Below the pieces are notes generated by a model. The model saw nothing but the letters and a program-made list of their open reading frames with translations, had not been told where the DNA came from and searched no databases. This document shows positions 8,901 to 17,517 of a DNA stretch of 57,517 nt, piece by piece; positions within the stretch are counted from its first letter, which is position 1; each line of letters begins with the position of its first letter. The position numbers and the translations under genes are program-made. This DNA comes from Maribacter aquivivus (GTDB taxonomy: Bacteria > Bacteroidota > Bacteroidia > Flavobacteriales > Flavobacteriaceae): contig NZ_FQZX01000001.1 in NCBI RefSeq assembly GCF_900142175.1, forward strand, positions 2,373,825 through 2,431,341, in the 5' to 3' direction.

Positions 8901-10514
8901 CTAATGCCGATTCCTTAACATCTTGTAGTAAAATAACACTGTAGAAAAGATATAGAAAATAGAAAGTGCGTCTAAAAAACTAACCGCAATACGAGCTAAA
9001 ACATTATTTATTTTTTTTCTAAATACGACGGAAAGAACAAGGCTTGTACTACTAAATAAAAACAAAATATAAGGAGTACTGCCTAGTAGCAGCGCTTCGG
9101 CTTTTCGCCCGTTTATGACAGATTTTAAACTTTCATTCGCTGTTTTACCGTTGTTGCTTTTTATAGAAGTATCTACACCTAGATTTTCAAAAAAAGTAAA
9201 TTGTTCTTGGTTGCCATTCTGAGCTGCATAGTGTAATATGGTAAAACCTTGTTCATCTTGAAAATCTAAATCTACAGGATACAATGAAATAAAATATTTG
9301 AAGGTTTTTTGCCCATCTTCACCAAATATAAACTTTGCAAGTTCTAGTAAGGTCTTTTTGTTTTTTATTGAATGTATATCCAAACCATTATCAACTAATA
9401 GCTGTATTGCAGATTCATTCTTTTTGGGGAATGTGTTTAAAGCATAAATAGCACTCGCATAAAAATGATTTAATTTATCTTTTTGAAGTAATGATTCATC
9501 TAATGTGAAAATATATTTCATTAAATCTATAGCATTACTATTTATTGCTACTCGTAAGCAATGCTCTAATTCAATATCGCCTTGTCTTGAAATATCATTG
9601 TTGGGTAAATAACCATGTTTAAGAACAGTTTGAAACTTTTTTAAAACTGTTTTTTTTGATGAATTATCAACTACAAGATTTAGATATTCTTCATTATTAA
9701 TGTCAACAACTTGGGCTAAAAGCGAATCTAGCGTTGTAAACTCTTCTAACCGAATTGATTTTATTATTTTTTTTGTTAAAAAAATATCGTCTGCGGTTTT
9801 ACCGTTAACATTTCTTATCGATATATCTACATCCAATTTTTTAAATATATGATAAATACTATCTGAGGCATTTCGCGCAGCTTGATGCAATATAGTTTCT
9901 CCGTTTGGGTGCGTATTATTTAAATTAATACCCATAGAGGCTAATTTCTTAAATGCAGTGATTGCTTCTTTTTCTTTATACCCTTTGTAACAATCTTTAG
10001 CAAATTTAAATACATACTGTTCTGTGCGATAGCTTTTTAGGTCTATACCTAAATCTATAAGAGTTTTTAATGCCGAAGGTTCTGTAAGAGGGTTTTCTTT
10101 AAGTTCGGTATAGGCTCTCTGAAAAATTTCAGTTTGGTTATCCTTATAATCATTCTTAATATTCCATTCTGGTTGGGTTGCTAAAAAGGAGATTACTTCT
10201 GTATTCTTACTAACTATAGCGGAATAAAAAGCACTCAAATACTCATATTCATCTTGTTTATAACCGCTTTTTAATAGAAGATTATAATTCTGTTTAACAT
10301 GTTCTATGTTCGAATTTAAGGTTGCTTTATATAGTAACTCTTCAGAATTGTTTAATGCGGCTCCTTCGTTTATTAAAGTGACAACTTGACTATGCGTACC
10401 ATTTTCTAAGGCTTCTGATAAATCATTAGACTTATTTTGCCCAATCATAATTTGACTCGCAAAAATTAATGCTATCAGAATATTTTTAAGTTGTCCTACT
10501 TTTTTAAAATTCAT
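8901..10514 (-). CDS. Secreted/membrane ankyrin-repeat protein
   Basis: 537 aa with a signal peptide ending near IMIGQNK. Recognisable ankyrin repeats include NGETILHQAARN followed by D.SIRN.NGKTADD (about 203-245) and QGFTILHYAAQNGN followed by D.SIK.NNGKTANES (about 423-465). More degenerate helical repeats lie between them. The C-terminus has two hydrophobic segments (about 478-496 and 507-527), so the repeats probably face the periplasm on a membrane anchor. It follows the 762-aa lipoprotein gene by 17 bp. Its last 20 or so residues may be out of frame (see the small ORF at 8785-8895). Ankyrin repeats imply protein binding; the partner is unknown. Confidence 0.85.
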   Translation of the reverse strand: MNFKKVGQLKNILIALIFASQIMIGQNKSNDLSEALENGTHSQVVTLINEGAALNNSEELLYKATLNSNIEHVKQNYNLLLKSGYKQDEYEYLSAFYSAIVSKNTEVISFLATQPEWNIKNDYKDNQTEIFQRAYTELKENPLTEPSALKTLIDLGIDLKSYRTEQYVFKFAKDCYKGYKEKEAITAFKKLASMGINLNNTHPNGETILHQAARNASDSIYHIFKKLDVDISIRNVNGKTADDIFLTKKIIKSIRLEEFTTLDSLLAQVVDINNEEYLNLVVDNSSKKTVLKKFQTVLKHGYLPNNDISRQGDIELEHCLRVAINSNAIDLMKYIFTLDESLLQKDKLNHFYASAIYALNTFPKKNESAIQLLVDNGLDIHSIKNKKTLLELAKFIFGEDGQKTFKYFISLYPVDLDFQDEQGFTILHYAAQNGNQEQFTFFENLGVDTSIKSNNGKTANESLKSVINGRKAEALLLGSTPYILFLFSSTSLVLSVVFRKKINNVLARIAVSFLDALSIFYIFSTVLFYYKMLRNRH

Positions 10515-10531
10515 TTTGTTTGATTAATGAA

Positions 10532-12820
10532 CTATTGCGCCGTATACAGCTTAAAATAACTACACTCACTAATAATCATATCATAGAAATCTGTAGATGA
10601 ATACTCTTCTTTTAACGTTTTGAAGCTTTTATATTGGGGTAAATTAAATGTGTAATATTCATTCTGTTTTACCTCAAAAGTTTCTGAAGCGCCTACGTTA
10701 TAAAAACGATTTAATTCGCACTTTGCCATTAAATATAAACACCGCGCATTTAGTTCCTTATCTGTAGAAAGGTCTATTGTATTTTGATAATAACCCATAG
10801 CTACAGTACTCATGTCAAAATAGTTTTTGTCATGTAGATATATGTTAGATAAATTATAGTTTTCTTTATTTTTAATTATCGCATCTGCTTCTTTAATTTG
10901 GTCATTGTACATGTAATTATAACTACCACCGTTTGTATTACTTGTTAATAAACCACGGTAATAACCAGTGTTAGATATATTGAAGTAATAATTGCCTAAT
11001 AAATAGTTGGCTAATTTTACTTTCCACTGCTTTTCATCATGCCTTAATCTCTCTAAAGCAATCAAATTTTCTGCTAATTGTTTTCTGTTGAATTTAGCTG
11101 TAATAAAAGGAAATGCTTTATACACCTGATCCACCATAACTTCACTTTCTAAACAGTCAAAGCATTCCATTATGTTGTTACTGAATATTAGTGCTGGTAT
11201 AGGTTTAGCACCTACATAGGTTTTGTTTTTATTAAAAAAAATTAACGCCATTTCTGGGTTCTTTTCGTATAAATAGAAAACACCTTTTTGATAGTTGATA
11301 TAATCTAAATAATTTACATTTTCACTAGTATTTACTTTAAGCAAATACTTCTCATAATCACTTTTATCAGGTTTTAGATAAAACCTCTCTAAATCGTCTA
11401 AAAGTACTAATGATTGAATTTTGTTTGTTTTTTCTATAGTATTATGAACTAGAAAAGCTTTTGCAATTTTGCCATTATCAAAATAGGTATGGGCAATTTT
11501 ATCTAAAATTAAGTACCGCCAATCGTTTTCATCATTCCATATACTATTGTCTTTTATTGGGTTGTTCAATAAGATTTTATTGATGTAGTTTTCATTTTCT
11601 GGGCTAATGGTTTTCCAACTAAAGACCTGGTAAACAATGCTCAATATTTTCTTTTGATCAGAGAATGTTTTGACTCCTTTTAATTTATTTTCAGCCGCAG
11701 TTATGTCTTTGTTTATAAACGAAAGGTATGAGCTTGATAATTTCCAAAAATCTTTATTTTTAATAGTAGCAGAAGTCATTTGTTGTTCAGCTATTTGTAA
11801 TAAATTTTCATGTTTTTTATTTGCTAAATAGGGGAGTTCCTTTTTATGCTCATAGCTATCTGTTGACCAAACTTCGCGCTCTACATTACTTAAAGCACGC
11901 ATAAAGAGAAGTTCTACTCGGGCATCATTTGCGTCTAGTTTAATGAATTTTTTAATGTTATTTACTTCATCTGAAAAATCTCGTAGACTACGAATTAGCA
12001 GTAAGTCTTTTTCATCTTCAATTCCTTTTGAATAATGAGACCCATCTACGTTTTTAAAAGTGCAAAAATTAAAACTATTATAAGACGATTTTTTTCTATC
12101 AATACTTTTGTTCAGCACTTTGGTAAAATAATATGCAGCAATGTCATAATTTCCTGAAGAGTAATGGCAACCTGCAACTTGGTCTAATATGTAAAAATAT
12201 ATTTCATTTTTAGGTACATTATTTTCAATCGTATTTTTAAAAAATACAATAGCATCACTATAATTTTTTGTGTAATGCAGTGCCCTAATTATTTGGTAAT
12301 AATATCTTGCTTTTAGTTGTTCGTCGCTTATTGTACCTATTAGCGTATTAGCTTCGGCAACCAATTCTTGAGCATCTAACGTCTCATATTCTGACCTTAA
12401 CAAAGCTGCATCATAGTCCCAAGTACTTACTGCGCTTCTATGAGAGAATACCTCACTACATTTTTGCGCAAACTCTAAATAGTTTTTGACATCTTTTTCT
12501 AAATTAGATTTTTTGTTTTTCCAATCAAAATCAGGATAATTATAAACCGCCTTTTCTATCTCTGAAGTAGTCCAGTTGGTAAGCATACTTTTCCAAAGTT
12601 GTACATTTCCTTTTGGGTAAACTTTTTTAGAGTTTTCATCATAGTAATAATGCTCTTCATAAAAATGGCTGTACTCATCGCGTAAAAAAGGATAAAATTC
12701 GTCTGCAGAAATATTAGTTTGTTTAAACAGATTATAAAAGCCACCATACCATTCTCCGCCACCACAAGCTAATAGTATAGAGGTGAAGAATAGCATAATA
12801 CATGTAAATAAGTTCTTCAT
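10532..12820 (-). CDS. Large lipoprotein with TPR-like helical repeats
   Basis: 762 aa. The lipobox LLACGGG puts the lipidated Cys at residue 19. The mature part starts with an aromatic-rich segment (EWYGGFYNLFKQ). It continues as helical repeats in the TPR style (YYYQIIRALHYTKNYSDA, VAGCHYSSGNYDIAAYYF) and ends with further tyrosine-rich helices. No enzyme motif was seen. The start overlaps the stop of the 340-aa lipoprotein by 4 bp (ATGA), so the two are translationally coupled and likely act together at the membrane. It probably shares a transcript with the ankyrin gene. I do not recognise a named family. Confidence 0.8.
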   Translation of the reverse strand: MKNLFTCIMLFFTSILLACGGGEWYGGFYNLFKQTNISADEFYPFLRDEYSHFYEEHYYYDENSKKVYPKGNVQLWKSMLTNWTTSEIEKAVYNYPDFDWKNKKSNLEKDVKNYLEFAQKCSEVFSHRSAVSTWDYDAALLRSEYETLDAQELVAEANTLIGTISDEQLKARYYYQIIRALHYTKNYSDAIVFFKNTIENNVPKNEIYFYILDQVAGCHYSSGNYDIAAYYFTKVLNKSIDRKKSSYNSFNFCTFKNVDGSHYSKGIEDEKDLLLIRSLRDFSDEVNNIKKFIKLDANDARVELLFMRALSNVEREVWSTDSYEHKKELPYLANKKHENLLQIAEQQMTSATIKNKDFWKLSSSYLSFINKDITAAENKLKGVKTFSDQKKILSIVYQVFSWKTISPENENYINKILLNNPIKDNSIWNDENDWRYLILDKIAHTYFDNGKIAKAFLVHNTIEKTNKIQSLVLLDDLERFYLKPDKSDYEKYLLKVNTSENVNYLDYINYQKGVFYLYEKNPEMALIFFNKNKTYVGAKPIPALIFSNNIMECFDCLESEVMVDQVYKAFPFITAKFNRKQLAENLIALERLRHDEKQWKVKLANYLLGNYYFNISNTGYYRGLLTSNTNGGSYNYMYNDQIKEADAIIKNKENYNLSNIYLHDKNYFDMSTVAMGYYQNTIDLSTDKELNARCLYLMAKCELNRFYNVGASETFEVKQNEYYTFNLPQYKSFKTLKEEYSSTDFYDMIISECSYFKLYTAQ

Positions 12821-13839
12821 AATTGGTTGATTATTTTCTTTAAATTCAAGCTGTTTAAAGCATTATCATCTAAATGATAAAAGATGATATCATCAATATT
12901 CAACCTGCTATTTTTTATTGTTTTGTAGGATGTTATGATCTCTTTTTCAGAAAGTTCTTCTAATTTTAAGTTATACCCTTTACTTAAGTAAAACCCTTTA
13001 TACAAGGTATCTTTTAGAATAGAAAAATTAGTCTCGTCTACTTTTTTAAAATGACTGTCATTCTCTAAAATAGCACGTTCTGTGTCTTTTATTATTTTAA
13101 TTTTATTTGAGGTGTTCGAAACTATCGTTTGAGAAAAAAGTGGTAACCCAAGACTTAGTTTTAAAGGGTAACTGGTATCTGAATTTATATATTTTTGAAC
13201 TATTCTGTTTTCTAAAATTGAATTCTCATTTCTACTTTTTAAGTCTCCAATATTGTATAGCATTAATGTTCCTGATTTTACTGGAGGAATGCCTGTTTGC
13301 TTTTGAAATTTTACTTGATGTAACCTAATAGTTGTAGATACTTCAAATTCATTATTCATTAGTTTTAAAAACTCAAAATAGGCATTCTTTGTAGTCTGTG
13401 TCCAATCACAATCTATTTGTATTGTGGTTAGTTTTTTTTGAAATTGCTTTTTGCTTATTTCATTTATTAATAGGGTAGTGCGCTCAGCTAAACCTTGAAT
13501 ATCAATTTCATCTTTAAATACATGATTTGTAATATATACCACGGGTACAATATCAAAATCATAATACGCCTTATCTACTTCTCTTAAAAGATATACTGGG
13601 TAAATACCATCATTTTGTGAATCATTTTCGTCTACCAAGTTAAGATCAAAATAATGTAAGTAGACCTTTTTGCTTTCTGCTAATGTTAATGCTTCTTTAT
13701 ATGCTTCGGTATATGTAGCTTTAGCTTTCCAATGGTAAAAAGAAATATTCTTGGCTTCATTGGTATAAGAACAACTATAGAAAAGTGCACTGAATATAAA
13801 TAAGAAGAATATGATTATAAAATGTCGTGTTTTTATCAC
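12817..13839 (-). CDS. Lipoprotein with glycosidase-like (DUF3142-type) barrel
   Basis: 340 aa. The signal peptide ends in LFYSCSY, giving a lipidated Cys. The mature part shows alternating strand/helix segments of a TIM-barrel kind: ISFYHWKAK, VYLHYFDL, IVPVVYITN, IQIDCDWTQTTKNAY, TLMLYNIGDL. The IQIDCDW..T...Y motif recalls the DUF3142 group of glycoside-hydrolase-like proteins. An Asp/Glu catalytic role is possible but cannot be assigned. It is coupled by a 4-bp overlap to the 762-aa lipoprotein. The substrate is unknown; the family call is an inference from motif pattern. Confidence 0.7.
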   Translation of the reverse strand: MIKTRHFIIIFFLFIFSALFYSCSYTNEAKNISFYHWKAKATYTEAYKEALTLAESKKVYLHYFDLNLVDENDSQNDGIYPVYLLREVDKAYYDFDIVPVVYITNHVFKDEIDIQGLAERTTLLINEISKKQFQKKLTTIQIDCDWTQTTKNAYFEFLKLMNNEFEVSTTIRLHQVKFQKQTGIPPVKSGTLMLYNIGDLKSRNENSILENRIVQKYINSDTSYPLKLSLGLPLFSQTIVSNTSNKIKIIKDTERAILENDSHFKKVDETNFSILKDTLYKGFYLSKGYNLKLEELSEKEIITSYKTIKNSRLNIDDIIFYHLDDNALNSLNLKKIINQL

Positions 13840-13928
13840 TTTAATTTGTTTTGCTAGTAGGTTTATTAAGTACTATTCTTCTCATTTTCAAAAGCCACTT
13901 CATGTTTATCTAGAGCACTAATTTTTCT

Positions 13929-15176
13929 CTATTCTTTTTTCCGGATAATTAATTCTAAATTATGACTAGAATTGCCGTATTCATAGTTTTTATCTTCCAT
14001 AACAAATGTTACACGTTCTATATCTTTAGGTTCTTCTAGTATTTGAAAGGAATCATAATCTGCATTTTTGATTATTCTATTTCTATAAAATATGTGTTTA
14101 TTGTCTTTAGAGTATTCATATTCAATTACTTGAAAAGAGTTTGCATTGGCATCTCTAATTAAATTACCTTCGTAATACACATGTTTTTTGTCTATTATAT
14201 AACGATCTTTACACGTATTACAATCTAATACTTTTGCTGTTTTTGAGTCTACCCCTTTTAATATTGTGCTATAGTTACCAGCTACATGATACATCTGATT
14301 TTTATCTTCAGCTAATTGAAAATTTATAAATTTAAAGCTTGGACCATGACTTCCAGGTATTAGCTTATTCTTTTGATACACTCCATTTTTATCTGCTGTA
14401 AATAATCTTTGTTCGTGATTAATTACCCTAAAAGTAGAAACGTCTCTTTTACTTATTTTATGCCCTCTATAAAATATGTTTAGACTGTCTTTAGCATACT
14501 TTTTAGACAATTCAACCAATGTTTTGGGATCAGCTCCTTTTACATTAAAAAGTTCTACTTCTTTTTTTAAATAATAAGTGGTACCAGAACGATAGGTATC
14601 ATGATACATTACCGAATCTTTTAACACTTCATAATTTACAAAACCTTTTTTTTGATTCTTAAGATATTTCAAGTCATCATCATTTGGAATACTATATTCT
14701 GTGCCATTTAGTATTTTTTTATTGTATTTTTCTAAGGTTATAGATTGCCACGAAAATTCACCAAACCACTTAAAGAAATACCTGTTGTCAATAAATTGAT
14801 CATATTTTGTTACAATAGAATCTTTGTATCTAGCTATAGTATCATTAGCAGCTTGTTGGTAGGGAACACTTTTCTTTTCAACATAGTTTATGTAGACAGT
14901 ATCTTCGCTAAAAAGAATATTCTTTGGCACTGCACTGCCTTTGTCTTGCCAGATTACTTCATTATCATTTATAGTAAATTGGTAGTTGTAACTATACGAA
15001 CTACTGTACTCGTGATTTGAAAAAATACCTTTACGTGAGTCTGTTTTTTCTGTTTTCTGAACTGCCAGAAGTTTGTTTTTTGCTAGTTGCTTACTGGTTA
15101 CATTGGTGTTTATTTCTGTTTTAGTGGTACAAGAAATAAATACGAGCAGTATTGTAATACTAAAATAATATTTCAT
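13929..15176 (-). CDS. DKNYY-family lipoprotein
   Basis: 415 aa. The N-terminal signal ends in VFISCTTK, indicating a lipoprotein. The C-terminal half consists of DKNYY repeats, each a short beta unit: DKNGVYQKNKLIPG, DKNQMYHVAG, DKKHVYYEGNLIRDANANSF, DNKHIFYRNRIIKNADYDSF. The N-terminal half has repeated Tyr-rich segments of similar but looser type. DKNYY proteins are common in Bacteroidota and have no established enzymatic role. Some sit next to toxin genes as candidate immunity proteins, but no toxin is seen here. It stands between the glycosidase-like pair and the sterol desaturase gene. Confidence 0.87.
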   Translation of the reverse strand: MKYYFSITILLVFISCTTKTEINTNVTSKQLAKNKLLAVQKTEKTDSRKGIFSNHEYSSSYSYNYQFTINDNEVIWQDKGSAVPKNILFSEDTVYINYVEKKSVPYQQAANDTIARYKDSIVTKYDQFIDNRYFFKWFGEFSWQSITLEKYNKKILNGTEYSIPNDDDLKYLKNQKKGFVNYEVLKDSVMYHDTYRSGTTYYLKKEVELFNVKGADPKTLVELSKKYAKDSLNIFYRGHKISKRDVSTFRVINHEQRLFTADKNGVYQKNKLIPGSHGPSFKFINFQLAEDKNQMYHVAGNYSTILKGVDSKTAKVLDCNTCKDRYIIDKKHVYYEGNLIRDANANSFQVIEYEYSKDNKHIFYRNRIIKNADYDSFQILEEPKDIERVTFVMEDKNYEYGNSSHNLELIIRKKE

Positions 15177-15185
15177 TTTTTTGAT

Positions 15186-15317
15186 TTAACTTATTCTAAC
15201 CACTTTACAGCTCTTCTTCAATTTCTGAGCAATTAATTTATTACCAGTTTTAAAATATTCTTCATAGGTTTTGGGTTGATTAAGTACTTGTTTTAGTTTT
15301 AAGGTATTAGCTTCTTG
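15186..15317 (-). other. In-frame 43-codon extension after the sterol desaturase stop
   Basis: Directly after the TAA at 15318-15320 the same frame encodes QEANTLKLKQVLNQPKTYEE and continues through TGNKLIAQKLKKSC to a TAA at 15186. Composition is protein-like (amphipathic, Lys-rich, no low complexity) and there is no alternative start codon nearby. It could be a former C-terminal tail cut off by a single nonsense change, a stop read through at low rate, or chance. Confidence 0.35.
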
Positions 15318-15977
15318 TTATTTAATTTTATGATAGGTGCCAAAAACCCTATCCCAAATAACGGTATAGAACCCAAAATTGCTATTTGCATGCTGGTGGT
15401 GTGTTTTATGAAAAACGTGGTTGCCAAATAATAACGGTTGCTTTATGTTATTGGTATTTAAGTGACCAATAACTCCCAAAGCCCAGTTAAGAACAATAAA
15501 TACCAAAAAGCTGTACACATTAAGCTGTATGAATAGAGCACAAGCGGTTAGAAGTAATCCGAAAAGTATAGATTCAGCAGGTGCCATTACATACAAACTG
15601 ATGGCGTTAAAGTATTCATGAGAATGATGCGTATCATGAAATTTTTTAAAAGGCCATATAAAGTGAGACACTAAATGAAGTAGATACATTACCAAATCGA
15701 AAGCGAAAAACAATAGTGCAAAATCAAGAAAAAAATTGTCAGTTGTAGTAAATTGAATATTTCCATTTTTAAATAAGAAATAGCCAGGTATAGCCACCAA
15801 AATATTTGCAGTTACAATAATAAAGCTATTAAAAACGTCATGCTTTGTAAGCTTTAGAGTTGTATGGTTATAGACTTTAGACCATGTATAACTTATTATA
15901 ATTGTACATAAATACATAAGAATGTTGGCGGCAATTAAGCCGCCCCAGAACATTTTTGTATTATCTAGTAAGTGCAT
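15318..15977 (-). CDS. Sterol desaturase/fatty acid hydroxylase family protein
   Basis: 219 aa, a membrane di-iron enzyme family. The histidine clusters are present: HLVSH at 101-105, HDTHH at 114-118, and HKTHHQH from 190, with an extra H172. Hydrophobic segments at about 10-30, 50-68, 83-105 and 130-168 fit membrane embedding. Such enzymes oxidise lipids (hydroxylation or desaturation) using O2; the substrate is not predictable. It starts 10 bp after the stop of the propeller gene, so the two are probably co-transcribed. The frame stays open for 43 more codons after the TAA (15186-15317) and looks protein-like, so the gene may be prematurely terminated. Confidence 0.88.
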   Translation of the reverse strand: MHLLDNTKMFWGGLIAANILMYLCTIIISYTWSKVYNHTTLKLTKHDVFNSFIIVTANILVAIPGYFLFKNGNIQFTTTDNFFLDFALLFFAFDLVMYLLHLVSHFIWPFKKFHDTHHSHEYFNAISLYVMAPAESILFGLLLTACALFIQLNVYSFLVFIVLNWALGVIGHLNTNNIKQPLLFGNHVFHKTHHQHANSNFGFYTVIWDRVFGTYHKIK

Positions 15978-15987
15978 TTTCTTTATT

Positions 15988-17346
15988 TTACCAAATCAAA
16001 GGCTCTATATCTTGCCAAATAACCCAACGGTTAGTTTCTTTTACATTCATATCTGTCACTAAGGTTTTGTCTCTTTCTGTTGCTGTTAAATCAAACTTTA
16101 TGACATAACCTGAAAAAGTGCCAATAACCAAACTCTTTTTATCAGCAGAATAGTCCATACTCATAATAGTGCCACCAACATGTAAATAAGCTTTGTCTTT
16201 TGGGTCTTTAGGATTAGAATACCAGATGTACCCGTTGTTTGCACCTAGCAAGTAACCATCTTTAAAAGGGAGGATAGAGAAAATCCAAGCATTATCGTTC
16301 ATAAGATCAAAACGTTCATCAAAATCTTGATACCACGAAGTGTTTGCTTCAATAGGTAGATGTTTTAAGTCCATACCAATTACACCACTTTGTTGATAAT
16401 GACATGAACCCAAGGCAATGTGATTTAAAGTGTCATGAAAAGCTACGGTATGTGGGTATTCTGAACGTGCCTGAACTTTACCTGTTTTTTGAAAATGACC
16501 ATCTTTTTCTTCTAAAATAAAATGTTCACTTGATTGAAAACCAGTAGCTATTTTAGTGTTGTCTGGAGATAAAGCAGCGTGGAAGTAATCTAAGTTTACT
16601 TCAAAAGTTTCACCTTCATCATATTCTTCATAGAAACTCTCTACAAAATGAGGAAGCATTTCTTGTGTTGGAAAAATGCATTCACTACCATGATCACCAA
16701 CTATAAAAATACCGTTGGTAGTAGTTAGTAAAACTCGTTTGCCATCATTAAATACAGTAGCGCTAAGAACAATAAGACCTTCTTTTTTAAAATTTGCAAC
16801 CTTTATATGCTCTGTTGCTTTTCCATATCCTTTTGGGTATTTGAAAATATGTATTGGTTCAGCATCCCAATCATTATATATCTGAACTTCTTTTTTAGTA
16901 ATCTTAACTGCATATTCTTTATTCGCAGAAATTCCTATAGCACGTATACCTTTTTGCTTGGTTACTTTATCGTCTTCTAATAAATATACGTTACCGTCTT
17001 TTAAATAAATATTACCATCTGCACGAACTACAATTCTATCATCTTTTAGAACAATCAGTTGATTTATACTTCTAGAGATTCCATCATAAAATTGTTGGAA
17101 TGGTTCATACGCCGGCGGAAATAATTCACGTAATTTTTTATGCTCACCATTCTTATTCAGCTCTATGGCTTTATGGTAAACTACCTCTGCCATGTCTGCT
17201 CTGGTTTCATTTGGTTCTTCAGGACCATCACCACCTTTGTAAATAGCATCTAAAAATGCATTTAGCTGATTTTTAAATTGTTCACCCTCTTTAGTCCATC
17301 TTTCTGATAAAACTGTTGTAGCATCTTTTTTGCTAAATAATCCCAT
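15988..17346 (-). CDS. Cytoplasmic beta-propeller-like (WD40/PD40-type) protein
   Basis: 452 aa with no signal peptide. The N-terminal helical part (about 1-95, with LSERWTKEGEQFKNQLNAFL) is followed by repeated beta units: IVVRADGNIYLKDGNVYLL, GIRAIGISANKEYAVKITK, HAALSPDNTKIATGF, SMDYSADKKSLVIGTFSGYV. This is typical of a WD40-like propeller that senses or scaffolds. No catalytic residues are visible. A perfect 12-bp direct repeat pair 21 bp apart (site C) lies 68-94 bp upstream. The sterol desaturase follows after 10 bp. It is one of the few genes in this run without an export signal. Function unknown. Confidence 0.75.
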   Translation of the reverse strand: MGLFSKKDATTVLSERWTKEGEQFKNQLNAFLDAIYKGGDGPEEPNETRADMAEVVYHKAIELNKNGEHKKLRELFPPAYEPFQQFYDGISRSINQLIVLKDDRIVVRADGNIYLKDGNVYLLEDDKVTKQKGIRAIGISANKEYAVKITKKEVQIYNDWDAEPIHIFKYPKGYGKATEHIKVANFKKEGLIVLSATVFNDGKRVLLTTTNGIFIVGDHGSECIFPTQEMLPHFVESFYEEYDEGETFEVNLDYFHAALSPDNTKIATGFQSSEHFILEEKDGHFQKTGKVQARSEYPHTVAFHDTLNHIALGSCHYQQSGVIGMDLKHLPIEANTSWYQDFDERFDLMNDNAWIFSILPFKDGYLLGANNGYIWYSNPKDPKDKAYLHVGGTIMSMDYSADKKSLVIGTFSGYVIKFDLTATERDKTLVTDMNVKETNRWVIWQDIEPLIW

Positions 17347-17410
17347 AATTTCTTCTTTGTTGTAGTTAATTGAACTTCTAAGAAAAAGGATTATTGTTAA
17401 GTATATCTCA

Positions 17411-17443
17411 CTAATTTGTATTCGTATCTATCTAATTTGTATT
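17411..17443 (-). promoter_or_regulatory. Predicted LytTR direct-repeat site C
   Basis: Two identical 12-mers ctaatttgtatt at 17411-17422 and 17432-17443, exactly 21 bp apart, with core ATTTGT. This is the clearest of the four repeat pairs and lies upstream of the propeller/sterol desaturase unit. The intervening bases begin CGTATC, similar to the CGATAC spacing of sites A and D. Confidence 0.6.
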
Positions 17444-17517
17444 TGCTATTTTTTAGTATGAAAATTTAGTTTTAAGGACTATAAATCAATGCATTTACAA
17501 TTAATCATTGATTTAAA

